The notes beneath the pieces are model-generated. The model was not told the origin of the DNA, searched no databases, and saw only the letters and a program-made list of their open reading frames with translations. A program made the position numbers and the translations under genes. This document shows positions 16,730-22,176 of a stretch of DNA of 28,793 nucleotides, one piece after another. Numbering within the stretch: position 1 is the first letter of the stretch; each line of letters begins with the position of its first letter. This stretch comes from a virus: positions 1-28,793 of IMG/VR virus record IMGVR_UViG_3300014050_000108; one strand, 5' to 3'.

Positions 16730-16735
16730 AAGAGC

Positions 16736-16888
16736 ATGAAGAAGAAATTAAGCAAATACGAACAACTCATCGCTAACCTCAACAAAGCGGCTCAAGACCT
16801 CAAGGATGCCTCGACTCAGGCCGTGGCAACTCTCGAAGCTCACGCCGAGAAGATCGAAAGCATCCATCAAGATGCTATGCAAAAATAA
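16736..16888 (+). CDS. Small coiled-coil protein, paralogue of the 18769 gene
   Basis: A 50-residue helical protein, MKKKLSKYEQLIANLNKAAQ followed by an Ala/Glu/Lys/His helix. It is similar to the 62-residue protein at 18769-18957: both have the core L-x-N-L-x-K-A-x-x-D-L-K-x-A. Both start 6 nt after an early -10 box. It is the first early gene after the divergent control region. Function unknown; a short helical protein of this kind could bind and modify a host protein. Confidence 0.6.
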   Translation: MKKKLSKYEQLIANLNKAAQDLKDASTQAVATLEAHAEKIESIHQDAMQK

Positions 16889-16891
16889 TTG

Positions 16892-16920
16892 TTGACGAAA
16901 CATAACTAGAAAGGCATACT
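16892..16920 (+). promoter_or_regulatory. Early promoter, leaderless type
   Basis: TTGACG, 17 bp, CATACT; 6 nt (CAGACC) to the ATG at 16927. The -10 box is weaker than in the other members. Confidence 0.55.
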
Positions 16921-16926
16921 CAGACC

Positions 16927-17346
16927 ATGAAACAAAACCTCAAAATCAGCTACCAAACCTTCGGCGAAAACAATGCTTACCTTCTCGAAGGAAGCATCAA
17001 ACAAATCAATCACTTCTATAACGGCATCTATAACTGGTGCGGAACTAATGGCAAGTTGCACGATATGGGCAACGGCAAGGCGTTCTACTTCTACGCTCAC
17101 CCCGATGATGTGAAGAAAGCTCTCACCAAGATCGCCCTTCACGCCTTGGTTAATAAGATCAACGCTAAGGGTCGCAAGGGTGGACTGCTTGACCTTGCTA
17201 CCAATAAGGCACAGAGCATCATCGATGAGATGGTGCAGACCTGCTTCCTTTGGGGTGCTACTAGCTCGGAGGGATATAGCCTTGGCACTATCACAGCAGA
17301 GAAGCCTAGCGACTACTGCGGAGCTATCAGCAGTGGAAGGGACTAA
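16927..17346 (+). CDS. Unknown protein, paralogue of the 25762-26148 gene
   Basis: A 139-residue protein. YNWCGTNGKLHDMGNG (residues about 36-51) and NAKGRKGGLLDLATNKA (about 79-95) align with YNWGGTNGELQWMSES and KKFRGAKGGLKAVVMNR of the minus-strand protein at 25762-26148, and both continue into QxQD/EGYSLGTITAEK and FYSIGQVSAEK. The shared motifs YNWxGTNGxL, KxxxGGL and SxGxxxAEK define a duplicated phage family of unknown function. The gene has its own leaderless promoter and is followed 4 nt later by the SleB-like hydrolase, with which it is probably co-transcribed. Codons here are more GC-rich than in the structural half. Confidence 0.65.
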   Translation: MKQNLKISYQTFGENNAYLLEGSIKQINHFYNGIYNWCGTNGKLHDMGNGKAFYFYAHPDDVKKALTKIALHALVNKINAKGRKGGLLDLATNKAQSIIDEMVQTCFLWGATSSEGYSLGTITAEKPSDYCGAISSGRD

Positions 17347-17350
17347 TACT

Positions 17351-17728
17351 ATGACAGCAGAACTATTCATCGTAGCACTTACGCTCCTAGGCGAAGCTAG
17401 GGGTGAAACCTTTGAGGGTATGGCTGGGGTTGCTAGCGTCATACAGACACGCATGGTAGAGCGTCACCAATCTGCTAGCCAAGTATGCCTAGCACCTAAA
17501 CAATTCAGCTTTTGGAATGGTGGAGTGAGTGAAGCTACCAAGAAGAAGCTACTGGCTACACCACAAGGTAAGAACGCTCTTTACCTTGCAGACCTAGTCG
17601 TCCATCAGCAGATGCCCGACATTGTAAAGGGTGCTAACCATTACCATGCTGTGAGCGTGTCACCTAAATGGGCTAAGAATGCAAAGCTAGTGGCAACAAT
17701 ACGCAATCACAAGTTCTACAGGCTGTAG
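17351..17728 (+). CDS. SleB-like cell-wall hydrolase (endolysin candidate)
   Basis: A 125-residue protein from the ATG at 17351; the longer frame upstream lies inside the previous gene. LLGEARGETFEGMAGVASVI (residues 12-31) is the start of the SleB/CwlJ-type Hydrolase_2 domain, with E15 as the likely catalytic acid; the C-terminal NHYHA (97-100), PKWA and NHKFYRL complete the family pattern. Such enzymes are lytic transglycosylase-like and cut peptidoglycan glycan strands. The domain fills the whole protein; no signal peptide or binding domain. It is likely the lysis enzyme, yet it lies in the early-type cluster, 4 nt after a gene with an early promoter, with no holin adjacent. Confidence 0.85.
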   Translation: MTAELFIVALTLLGEARGETFEGMAGVASVIQTRMVERHQSASQVCLAPKQFSFWNGGVSEATKKKLLATPQGKNALYLADLVVHQQMPDIVKGANHYHAVSVSPKWAKNAKLVATIRNHKFYRL

Positions 17729-17730
17729 AC

Positions 17731-17758
17731 TTGACAACATAGAAAGGTATGATAAACT
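17731..17758 (+). promoter_or_regulatory. Early promoter, leaderless type
   Basis: TTGACA, 16 bp, TAAACT with TG one base upstream; 6 nt (AAACAT) to the ATG at 17765. The -35 box starts 3 nt after the hydrolase stop. Confidence 0.8.
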
Positions 17759-17764
17759 AAACAT

Positions 17765-18160
17765 ATGACAAACAATAATCCACTCAAACGAGCGATCCTT
17801 ATCGATCCATTCACCGAAACAGTATCACAAGTAACACTCGTTGACACTAAACTCCAAACCCTTCGCACTCTCATCGATTGCGAGATCATCACGATGACAG
17901 GTTTAGCCAATGGTGTAGACATGATCCTAGATGATGAAGGCCTTTTGAAAGACTCAAGCTCTCAAGCCTACTTCAAATTCGGGATTGGTTCGCAACCTTT
18001 CGCTGGCAAGGCGTTGATTGTTGGCACAGACGATGAGGGTGAAACTGTTTCACTTCCCGAAAATGTCACAACCGAAAAAATTTCAGAGCGTGTGATCTTT
18101 TTCAAACCATCAAAAAAATATCTTGATGAATCTTTAGAAATCAAAGTTCTACCATTCTAA
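17765..18160 (+). CDS. DUF3846-like protein
   Basis: A 131-residue protein. The order of elements resembles the DUF3846 family of plasmid and phage proteins: KRAILIDPFTETVSQVTL strands, a LQTLRTLIDCEIITMTGL segment (family form: x-LQ-x-xVGGxIE), DMILDDEGLLKD, and a GKALIVGTDDEGETVSLPE end (family form: GxAxxxGxDDxGxxxxL). No function is known for the family. It has its own leaderless promoter and ends about 10 nt before the next repeat pair. Confidence 0.6.
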   Translation: MTNNNPLKRAILIDPFTETVSQVTLVDTKLQTLRTLIDCEIITMTGLANGVDMILDDEGLLKDSSSQAYFKFGIGSQPFAGKALIVGTDDEGETVSLPENVTTEKISERVIFFKPSKKYLDESLEIKVLPF

Positions 18161-18171
18161 AAGCAATTTTT

Positions 18172-18247
18172 TGTAAGTTGTTTTATACCAAGGACTTACA
18201 AAAGCGCCTCCCTCCAGTTGTAACTCCTTGTCAATCAATGAAATTTA
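18172..18247. repeat. Paired 29-bp palindromes (pair 1)
   Basis: Left copy 18172-18200, right copy 18219-18247, centres 47 bp apart. The 18-bp spacer AAAGCGCCTCCCTCCAGT is GC-rich. Inner arms can also pair with each other (CAAGGA-TTACAA with TTGTAA-TCCTTG). The right centre lies 63 bp before the predicted start of the promoter at 18262. Confidence 0.7.
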
Positions 18248-18261
18248 AATGAAGATTTTTC

Positions 18262-18289
18262 TTGCGAAAATAAAAATTTCTGATAAATT
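18262..18289 (+). promoter_or_regulatory. Early promoter with leader
   Basis: TTGCGA, 16 bp, TAAATT with upstream TG. Unlike most, it has a leader of about 25 nt with a Shine-Dalgarno AAAGGA before the ATG at 18321. Confidence 0.7.
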
Positions 18290-18320
18290 CTAAATAGAAA
18301 GAAAAAACAAAGGAAAACAT

Positions 18321-18527
18321 ATGCAAAACGAAATGAACAAAATGATGAACCAAAAAGAGTGGATGCAATTCGGAGATTTGAAAAGATGGGATCTCTCGGA
18401 GTTTGAAGCCTATAACAAAGGATTCAGCGATGAGGGGTGGGAAAAGTTCAGCAATCCTTACACTGAGAATACTCTCGCTTGGTGGCTTTATAACGCTGGT
18501 GGTTACGATTGCCACACCAATAACTAA
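18321..18527 (+). CDS. RMF/CrpP-like small protein
   Basis: A 68-residue protein. FEAYNKGFSDEG then NPYTENTLAWWLYNAGGYD (residues about 28-62) follows the pattern A-x-x-x-G-(8-12)-NPY-(6-8)-W-x-x-G of ribosome modulation factor and related small phage proteins. RMF itself dimerises ribosomes in stationary cells; for the phage versions the target is unknown. It has a normal ribosome-binding site, unlike its leaderless neighbours. The Thr-tRNA gene begins 11 nt after its stop, so they may share a transcript. Confidence 0.55.
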   Translation: MQNEMNKMMNQKEWMQFGDLKRWDLSEFEAYNKGFSDEGWEKFSNPYTENTLAWWLYNAGGYDCHTNN

Positions 18528-18538
18528 AATTTAATTTT

Positions 18539-18610
18539 GCCACAATAGCACAAAGGCAGTGCAGCGGTTTTGTAAACCGCAGGTTGTTGGTTCAAGTCCA
18601 ACTTGTGGCT
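18539..18610 (+). tRNA. tRNA-Thr (UGU)
   Basis: Cloverleaf of 72 nt: acceptor GCCACAA/TTGTGGC, D-stem GCAC/GTGC, anticodon stem GCGGT/ACCGC with loop TTTGTAA (anticodon UGU), T-arm GTTGG-TTCAAGT-CCAAC. No CCA encoded. It reads ACA codons, common in the AT-rich structural genes. It is the only tRNA on the plus strand. Confidence 0.92.
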
Positions 18611-18644
18611 CATCTTATAGCAAAACCTGAACAAAAGCAAAAAA

Positions 18645-18720
18645 TCTAAACCTCTAACTCTCAAGGACTTACAAAAGGGCCTCCCTCTGTCTGTAACTCC
18701 TTGTCAATCAACGAGATTTA
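18645..18720. repeat. Paired 29-bp palindromes (pair 2)
   Basis: Left copy 18645-18673 (left arm degenerate), right copy 18692-18720, centres 47 bp apart, spacer AAAGGGCCTCCCTCTGTC, closely similar to the spacer of pair 1. The right centre is 63 bp before the ATG at 18769. Confidence 0.7.
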
Positions 18721-18734
18721 AATGAAAAAATATC

Positions 18735-18762
18735 TTGCAAAAATTCTAAAATGTGATAAATT
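18735..18762 (+). promoter_or_regulatory. Early promoter, leaderless type
   Basis: TTGCAA, 16 bp, TAAATT with upstream TG; 6 nt (AAGAGT) to the ATG at 18769. Confidence 0.8.
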
Positions 18763-18768
18763 AAGAGT

Positions 18769-18957
18769 ATGAAAAGAAAAACAAAATTCGAAATCCTCCT
18801 CGGAAATTTAGACAAAGCCTCGGCTGACCTCAAAAAAGCCGTTGAAGAATCTCAAAAAAGACTTGATGAAAGTTTCGCAAAATATCAACACAAAGTTGAA
18901 GTTGCTCATCATAACTCCATGATAATCAACGAAAAACAAATTGAAGAAAAAATTTGA
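18769..18957 (+). CDS. Small coiled-coil protein, paralogue of the 16736 gene
   Basis: A 62-residue helical, highly charged protein. LLGNLDKASADLKKAVEESQ matches the core of the 50-residue protein at 16736. Both have a leaderless promoter with a palindrome upstream, so gene and control region may have been duplicated together. The stop TGA lies inside the -35 box of the next promoter (18954-18959), and a palindrome copy is embedded in the coding sequence at 18910-18938. Function unknown. Confidence 0.6.
   Translation: MKRKTKFEILLGNLDKASADLKKAVEESQKRLDESFAKYQHKVEVAHHNSMIINEKQIEEKI
18910..18938. repeat. 29-bp palindrome inside a coding sequence
   Basis: A degenerate copy (CATAACTCC, centre ATGATAATCAA, CGAAAAACA) within the 62-residue gene. 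Its centre is 64 bp before the ATG at 18988, the same phase as the -63 copies. Confidence 0.5.
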
Positions 18958-18981
18958 CTTTTCGCTGAAATGTGATAGATT
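18954..18981 (+). promoter_or_regulatory. Early promoter, leaderless type
   Basis: TTGACT, 16 bp, TAGATT with upstream TG; 6 nt (AAAGGT) to the ATG at 18988. The -35 box overlaps the stop of the preceding gene. Confidence 0.8.
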
Positions 18982-18987
18982 AAAGGT

Positions 18988-19032
18988 ATGAAAGATAAGA
19001 AAGAAAATAAGAAAGGTAATAAAAGAAAATGA
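18988..19032 (+). CDS. 14-residue Lys-rich leader peptide
   Basis: An ATG 6 nt after the -10 box opens a 14-residue frame, MKDKKENKKGNKRK, ending in TGA that overlaps the next ATG (19029-19031) as ATGA. The peptide is mostly Lys, Asn and Glu. The geometry suggests a leaderless upstream ORF coupling translation of the 92-residue gene. Alternatively the promoter simply has a 40-nt leader and the frame is chance. Confidence 0.45.
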   Translation: MKDKKENKKGNKRK

Positions 19033-19307
19033 GTCATAGAATGATAAATTGGAACTATCAGCGTAGGCTGATGCGTGAAAATATGCGTAAAGCATTAGGT
19101 AACTTGGATGCCTCTGAATCCAGAGATAACAAAGGTGAACTGACCTTCTTTGGTGATGTTTACTTATACGAAGGAGTTTTAGTCAAACTCGTTTACAAAA
19201 CTACAGCAGAAACTGCTGTTGCTGAAATCCTCGAAGGTGAGGATAAAGGTAAGATCACAACGATCTACCTCAACAAAGCAGAATTCGTAAAGAAAGAGAA
19301 TAAATAA
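19029..19307 (+). CDS. Unknown 92-residue protein
   Basis: A protein of 92 residues with a basic helical N-terminus (NWNYQRRLMRENMRKALGNL) and a beta-rich C-terminal part (LTFFGDVYLYEGVLVKLVY, then KITTIYLNKAEFV), perhaps a small barrel-like domain. No family recognised. Its start overlaps the 14-residue leader ORF by 4 nt; the next gene begins 2 nt after its stop. Confidence 0.55.
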   Translation: MSHRMINWNYQRRLMRENMRKALGNLDASESRDNKGELTFFGDVYLYEGVLVKLVYKTTAETAVAEILEGEDKGKITTIYLNKAEFVKKENK

Positions 19308-19309
19308 AA

Positions 19310-19498
19310 ATGAATAAAGATAATAAAAAACAACTAACTTCCCAAGAGTGGGAAATTCAGCGTTGGGAAAATAACAATAAGAAATGGGCTAGACTCAAAA
19401 AGAGTTGGGCTGAATGGAAAAAGAATAACCCTGAAAAAGCTAGGGCTCACGCTCTACTTAAAGCAAAACTTAATGGGAAAAGTCCTAAGTCGTTCTAA
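19310..19498 (+). CDS. Small basic Trp/Lys-rich protein
   Basis: A 62-residue, highly basic helical protein with a run of Trp-containing heptads (WEIQRWENNNKKWARLKKSW). It starts 2 nt after the preceding stop with no clear ribosome-binding site, so translation is probably coupled. The stop codon lies inside a palindromic repeat (19484-19512). Function unknown; the charge would suit nucleic-acid binding. Confidence 0.5.
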   Translation: MNKDNKKQLTSQEWEIQRWENNNKKWARLKKSWAEWKKNNPEKARAHALLKAKLNGKSPKSF

Positions 19499-19512
19499 AT
19501 CAACGAAATTTA
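19484..19512. repeat. 29-bp palindrome, single copy, centre -54
   Basis: Degenerate copy (arms CCTAAGTCG and CGAAATTTA) overlapping the end of the 62-residue gene. Its centre is 54 bp before the ATG at 19552. Confidence 0.6.
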
Positions 19513-19517
19513 ACAGC

Positions 19518-19545
19518 TTGACAAAATCAGAAAGTGTGATAGATT
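19518..19545 (+). promoter_or_regulatory. Early promoter, leaderless type
   Basis: TTGACA, 16 bp, TAGATT with upstream TG; 6 nt (AAGAAT) to the ATG at 19552. One of the best matches to the consensus. Confidence 0.85.
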
Positions 19546-19551
19546 AAGAAT

Positions 19552-19806
19552 ATGAAAAACATGATAGAAAACCTCGTAGTGGGAAAATACTACCAAATTG
19601 AAAACCATATCGGAGTTTGCGAACTCTATAACAATAAAAAGCAACTCCGCAAAATTACTAGCGTTGGAGTTGTGACTCAATTCTGCGATGAAATGCTAGA
19701 AGTCGAAATGACTCCCGAACTTCTCAAAGAGTGTGAAGATCGTAAGAATGGAGTGATGAACTTCATTGGAAGTTTCAACGCCTCCTCAAAATATAAAGGA
19801 GACTAA
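19552..19806 (+). CDS. Unknown 84-residue protein
   Basis: A protein of 84 residues with beta-strand-like segments (VVGKYYQIENHIGVCELY; ITSVGVVTQFCDEMLEVEM) and an acidic helix. No family recognised. It begins a plus-strand operon of four genes with tight spacing (one to two bases or overlaps), and its end carries AAAGGAG, the ribosome-binding site of the next gene. Confidence 0.55.
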   Translation: MKNMIENLVVGKYYQIENHIGVCELYNNKKQLRKITSVGVVTQFCDEMLEVEMTPELLKECEDRKNGVMNFIGSFNASSKYKGD

Positions 19807-19807
19807 T

Positions 19808-19990
19808 ATGATAACTGAATACCAAAAAACAATGAATGAAGCACAAAACAAAGGATGGGCAAAAGGTTGCCTCTCGGTTGCGATGATTAAACTCGAAGTC
19901 TTAGAGCCTCACGCTCAAGGATGGCAAAAAGAGTCAATTCAAAGCACTCTCCAACAGCTTCGAGAAGCATATGAAAGTTTGAGCAAATAA
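19808..19990 (+). CDS. Small helical protein
   Basis: A 60-residue protein from the ATG at 19808, chosen because AAAGGAG at 19796-19802 is well placed for it; a longer frame from 19766 lacks such a site and would overlap the previous gene. It is helical (MITEYQKTMNEAQNKGWAKG, then LQQLREAYESL). No family recognised. It ends one base before the next ATG. Confidence 0.55.
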   Translation: MITEYQKTMNEAQNKGWAKGCLSVAMIKLEVLEPHAQGWQKESIQSTLQQLREAYESLSK

Positions 19991-19991
19991 T

Positions 19992-20186
19992 ATGGACTTA
20001 ACAAATAGCGTTCAAAGACTCAAAGAAGAAATTTACTATGGAAGCGAAGCTCTCCAAAGTTTAAGTTGGGCAATTCAAATCGCCAAAGATAAAAAGTTAA
20101 ACCGCAATTACTCTATCCCTGACCATATGTGGCCTAGTATAGAAGCAGAGATTGAAGAAGAAGCTAGCGAGTTTCAATACGAATGA
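19992..20186 (+). CDS. Small acidic helical protein
   Basis: A 64-residue protein with an N-terminal amphipathic helix (VQRLKEEIYYGSEALQSLSW), a middle PDHMWPSIEAEIEEEA segment and a strongly acidic end. It follows the preceding gene by one base and overlaps the next frame as ATGA. Function unknown. Confidence 0.5.
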   Translation: MDLTNSVQRLKEEIYYGSEALQSLSWAIQIAKDKKLNRNYSIPDHMWPSIEAEIEEEASEFQYE

Positions 20187-20320
20187 AAAAAATTCTTTTC
20201 AAAATAAATAAAAAAACTTTTCGTCTTGCAGTTTTTCACGGCGAGAGAAAAAACTTTTTACGAGAGAGATTTTTTTACTACATCTCTGCGGGTTGTTTAC
20301 ATCTAAAAGATCTGCTGTAA
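20183..20320 (+). CDS. Small basic 45-residue protein
   Basis: A 45-residue frame starting in an ATGA overlap with the stop of the preceding gene. It is basic and aromatic (MKKILFKINKKTFRLAVFHG, then a Phe/Tyr/Arg stretch) and ends with its stop inside the left palindrome of pair 3. Overlap and continuity with the operon support it; the low-complexity Lys/Phe sequence weakens the case. Confidence 0.4.
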   Translation: MKKILFKINKKTFRLAVFHGERKNFLRERFFYYISAGCLHLKDLL

Positions 20321-20391
20321 GTAACTTAGTATCAACGAGTTACAACTCGGCGGCAGCCCCCGCGCAAATCCTTGATACTCAACGACTTACA
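20316..20391. repeat. Paired 29-bp palindromes (pair 3)
   Basis: Left copy 20316-20344, right copy 20363-20391, centres 47 bp apart, spacer ACTCGGCGGCAGCCCCCGC. This pair is not at the usual distance: its right centre is 114 bp before the ATG at 20491, so it may act as a terminator for the preceding operon or have another role. Confidence 0.65.
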
Positions 20392-20456
20392 AATGCTGAT
20401 CTTCCAACAAAACTTGAACAAGGCGAAAAAATCAGAAACTTTTTTAAAAAAATCTA

Positions 20457-20484
20457 TTGACGAAAATAAAAAATATGATACATT
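20457..20484 (+). promoter_or_regulatory. Early promoter, leaderless type
   Basis: TTGACG, 16 bp, TACATT with upstream TG; 6 nt (TAATCT) to the ATG at 20491. Confidence 0.8.
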
Positions 20485-20490
20485 TAATCT

Positions 20491-20730
20491 ATGACAAACG
20501 AAATCACCTACCTTGCCTCAATTAACTGCGTTGAAGTCTATGCTGATGCGGAAGCATTCTTCGACTACATCAATTCCGCTGACGCCATCAATGAAATGCT
20601 CGACAAGATGGCTCCCACCTACGATGAGCAGGATACGGAGGTGGTGCAGTTTAATAAACCCGCTACCTTCTGTGGGATGCCTTTCTTCACTTATCGTCTT
20701 ACCTGTCAGAATGGAATGGAGGTCAAATAA
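20491..20730 (+). CDS. Unknown 79-residue protein
   Basis: An acidic protein of 79 residues, helical in its first half (AFFDYINSADAINEMLDKMA) and with GMPFFTYRLTCQNGMEVK at the end. No family recognised. It has a leaderless promoter, and GGAGG just before its stop forms the ribosome-binding site of the next gene. Codons are more GC-rich than in the structural genes. Confidence 0.6.
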   Translation: MTNEITYLASINCVEVYADAEAFFDYINSADAINEMLDKMAPTYDEQDTEVVQFNKPATFCGMPFFTYRLTCQNGMEVK

Positions 20731-20731
20731 T

Positions 20732-21004
20732 ATGGACTACAAACTCGAACTGCAAAAGTGGATGAGCCAGCACATGCTGACTCCGCTGGATGTGCGTGAC
20801 ATCCTTAGTGAAATTCGTAAGGATCGCGAAGAGGAGCGCGTCATGGAATCTGAAAGGTCTAACGAGCCAGACGATTCTATGGATGGTGACTTCGATTCTG
20901 CTATGGCCTCTGCTGGTCACGGCACAGACGAGGACTATGGTGGCGGGTGCTACCAAATGGAAGACTTCGGTTGGGCTGGTGATCCAGAAATTTGCGGAGA
21001 ATAA
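20732..21004 (+). CDS. Unknown acidic 90-residue protein
   Basis: A 90-residue protein from the ATG at 20732; upstream the same frame runs inside the previous gene without a ribosome-binding site. The first 40 residues are helical (LELQKWMSQHMLTPLDVRDI), the rest is very acidic and low-complexity (Asp, Glu, Gly, Ser). Strongly acidic small phage proteins sometimes mimic DNA, but no structure-based evidence is visible here. Confidence 0.55.
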   Translation: MDYKLELQKWMSQHMLTPLDVRDILSEIRKDREEERVMESERSNEPDDSMDGDFDSAMASAGHGTDEDYGGGCYQMEDFGWAGDPEICGE

Positions 21005-21005
21005 T

Positions 21006-21119
21006 ATGGATAAATATATCATCGCTGTTGCAGAGCTTGGAATTTTTTTCCTTGCTTTAGCTCTATTAGAAACTCTTGTTAATTTTAGTTTTTGGTTTTG
21101 GGAGAATAAACGTAAGTAG
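21006..21119 (+). CDS. 37-residue membrane peptide
   Basis: A 37-residue protein with one membrane helix (IIAVAELGIFFLALALLETL) and a basic Trp-rich end (FWFWENKRK). It follows the preceding gene by one base with GGAG upstream. Its stop lies inside the left palindrome of pair 4. Function unknown; a holin-like role is possible given size, but the SleB-like gene is over 3 kb away. Confidence 0.55.
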   Translation: MDKYIIAVAELGIFFLALALLETLVNFSFWFWENKRK

Positions 21120-21188
21120 TTGATTATCAAAGACTTACGACGCGGAGGCAGGGCCCTTTTGTAACTCCTTAATAATCAAGAATTTACA
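21111..21188. repeat. Paired 29-bp palindromes (pair 4), convergent genes
   Basis: Left copy 21111-21139 is nearly perfect (CGTAAGTAG, TTGATTATCAA, AGACTTACG), right copy 21160-21188, centres 49 bp apart, 20-bp spacer ACGCGGAGGCAGGGCCCTTT. It lies between two convergent genes, so no promoter depends on it. Such a place suggests a bidirectional terminator or another non-promoter role. Confidence 0.7.
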
Positions 21189-21199
21189 AAAGATAAAAA

Positions 21200-21415
21200 T
21201 TACATACTTGCTCGCCAACCCTCAAATTCTTCGTCTATTTCTTTTTGTTTCTGCACGAAAGTTTTGTTTGTATCTAGTGGAGGATTTTCTTCATCGCTCC
21301 ACGGATAAAAAGATTCTAAATTATCGTTTAATAGTTTTTCTATGTTCATTGTTTTTTTGATAAAAGAATTAGAACTATAATCACCACTAGAATTGTTATA
21401 AGCATAAGATGACAT
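21200..21415 (-). CDS. Unknown 71-residue protein
   Basis: A 71-residue protein from the ATG at 21415, which begins one base after the stop of the GP88-like gene; a longer frame upstream lies inside that gene. It has a Ser/Tyr/Asn-rich start (SSYAYNNSSGDYSSNSF) and an acidic, Pro-containing end. No family recognised. It is probably translated from the GP88-like transcript. Confidence 0.5.
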   Translation of the reverse strand: MSSYAYNNSSGDYSSNSFIKKTMNIEKLLNDNLESFYPWSDEENPPLDTNKTFVQKQKEIDEEFEGWRASM

Positions 21416-21416
21416 C

Positions 21417-22052
21417 TTAATGCTTTTTGTAATCGATTGCAAACTCATTTTTATCCCAACACTTGCGACAATCACCGCACTTGTTACCTTGTTTAGAGCT
21501 AGGACAATTAAAGTTTCCAATCTTACTTGCACCGCTAACACACAAACCTAAACGCTGTGCAATTCCTACGGGCGCGGGGCCGTCCATCATAAGGGCTGAT
21601 AGTCTAATCGTAAGGTTAGAAGGCACTTCTCCACCTTGTTCGATATAGGTTGAAACAAAAGCATACTCACGAGTTGGAAGCCAAAAAGAAATGTTAGGAA
21701 GATTCTTTGCAATCTTCACAATCTTTTCGAGGTGCCAAACACCTTGCAAGTCTCCCGAATCGTGCCACCTGAAATGCGGATTCTTAACTTTACCAATCAA
21801 ATAAGTCATAGCATCTACCCAAAGATCATTAGTAAGAGAAGCGAAACGCTTTTCCATAGCTTTTTGAACATTGGGAAAAACATAACGCCCCTTGAGAGCG
21901 TAGCAAAAAGCACAAATGCTTCCTACAACTTTACGCATCTTCGCACCAATCAGACAACGCTTGGCTGGTGTCGAATAAGAATATCCTGGCATCTTTGAAG
22001 GTTTTGAGAGTGTACCAACAATCTCTTCGGCTTGTTTTTTGTTTTTGAACAT
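21417..22052 (-). CDS. GP88-family protein with cysteine clusters
   Basis: A 211-residue protein. MPGYSYSTPAKRCLIGAKM (residues 21-39), GSICAFCYALKGRY (44-57), HFRWHDSGDLQG (93-104) and FWLPTRE match the conserved core of the phage family named after gene product 88. Cysteines at 33, 47 and 50 and a C-terminal cluster (NCPSSKQGNKCGDCRKCW) could bind an Fe-S cluster or zinc. No activity is known for the family; a radical-type or redox enzyme has been an obvious guess from the cysteines, but I see no full radical-SAM motif. It has its own leaderless promoter. Confidence 0.75.
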   Translation of the reverse strand: MFKNKKQAEEIVGTLSKPSKMPGYSYSTPAKRCLIGAKMRKVVGSICAFCYALKGRYVFPNVQKAMEKRFASLTNDLWVDAMTYLIGKVKNPHFRWHDSGDLQGVWHLEKIVKIAKNLPNISFWLPTREYAFVSTYIEQGGEVPSNLTIRLSALMMDGPAPVGIAQRLGLCVSGASKIGNFNCPSSKQGNKCGDCRKCWDKNEFAIDYKKH

Positions 22053-22058
22053 AAAAAG

Positions 22059-22086
22059 AGGTTACCATTTTTTTGTTTTAGCACAA
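22059..22086 (-). promoter_or_regulatory. Early promoter, leaderless type
   Basis: TTGTGC, 16 bp, TAACCT; 6 nt to the ATG of the GP88-like gene at 22052. The -35 box is weaker than usual. Confidence 0.65.
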
Positions 22087-22100
22087 GTTTTTTTTATAGT

Positions 22101-22176
22101 TAAATCTCGTTGAACATCAAAGAGTTACAAAAGCGGCAGGGATTTTGCCTAAGTCTTTGATACTTAAGCAGTTACA
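22101..22176. repeat. Paired 29-bp palindromes (pair 5)
   Basis: Left copy 22101-22129, right copy 22148-22176, centres 47 bp apart, spacer AAAGCGGCAGGGATTTTG. The left centre is 63 bp before the GP88-like ATG. The right copy covers the last codons of the ArdC-like gene. Confidence 0.7.

Larger units (their letters stand above)
16405..16735. other. Divergent control region between late and early halves
   Basis: 331 bp with no gene, between the minus-strand late cluster and the plus-strand early genes. It holds a late element (16412-16418), three copies of a G-run followed 2-5 nt later by TATATAA (TATATAA at 16542-16548, 16578-16584 and 16643-16649; G-runs at 16533-16538, 16569-16572 and 16636-16640), a C-run at 16588-16592 that can pair with the G-runs, a 29-bp palindrome (16669-16697) and the first early promoter. 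It could be a promoter cluster or a replication origin; neither is proven. Confidence 0.5.

Noticed and set aside
16906-17454. Minus-strand frame of 182 codons
   Set aside because: It is antisense to the YNWxGTNGxL gene and the SleB-like hydrolase, both of which have recognisable family or paralogue support.
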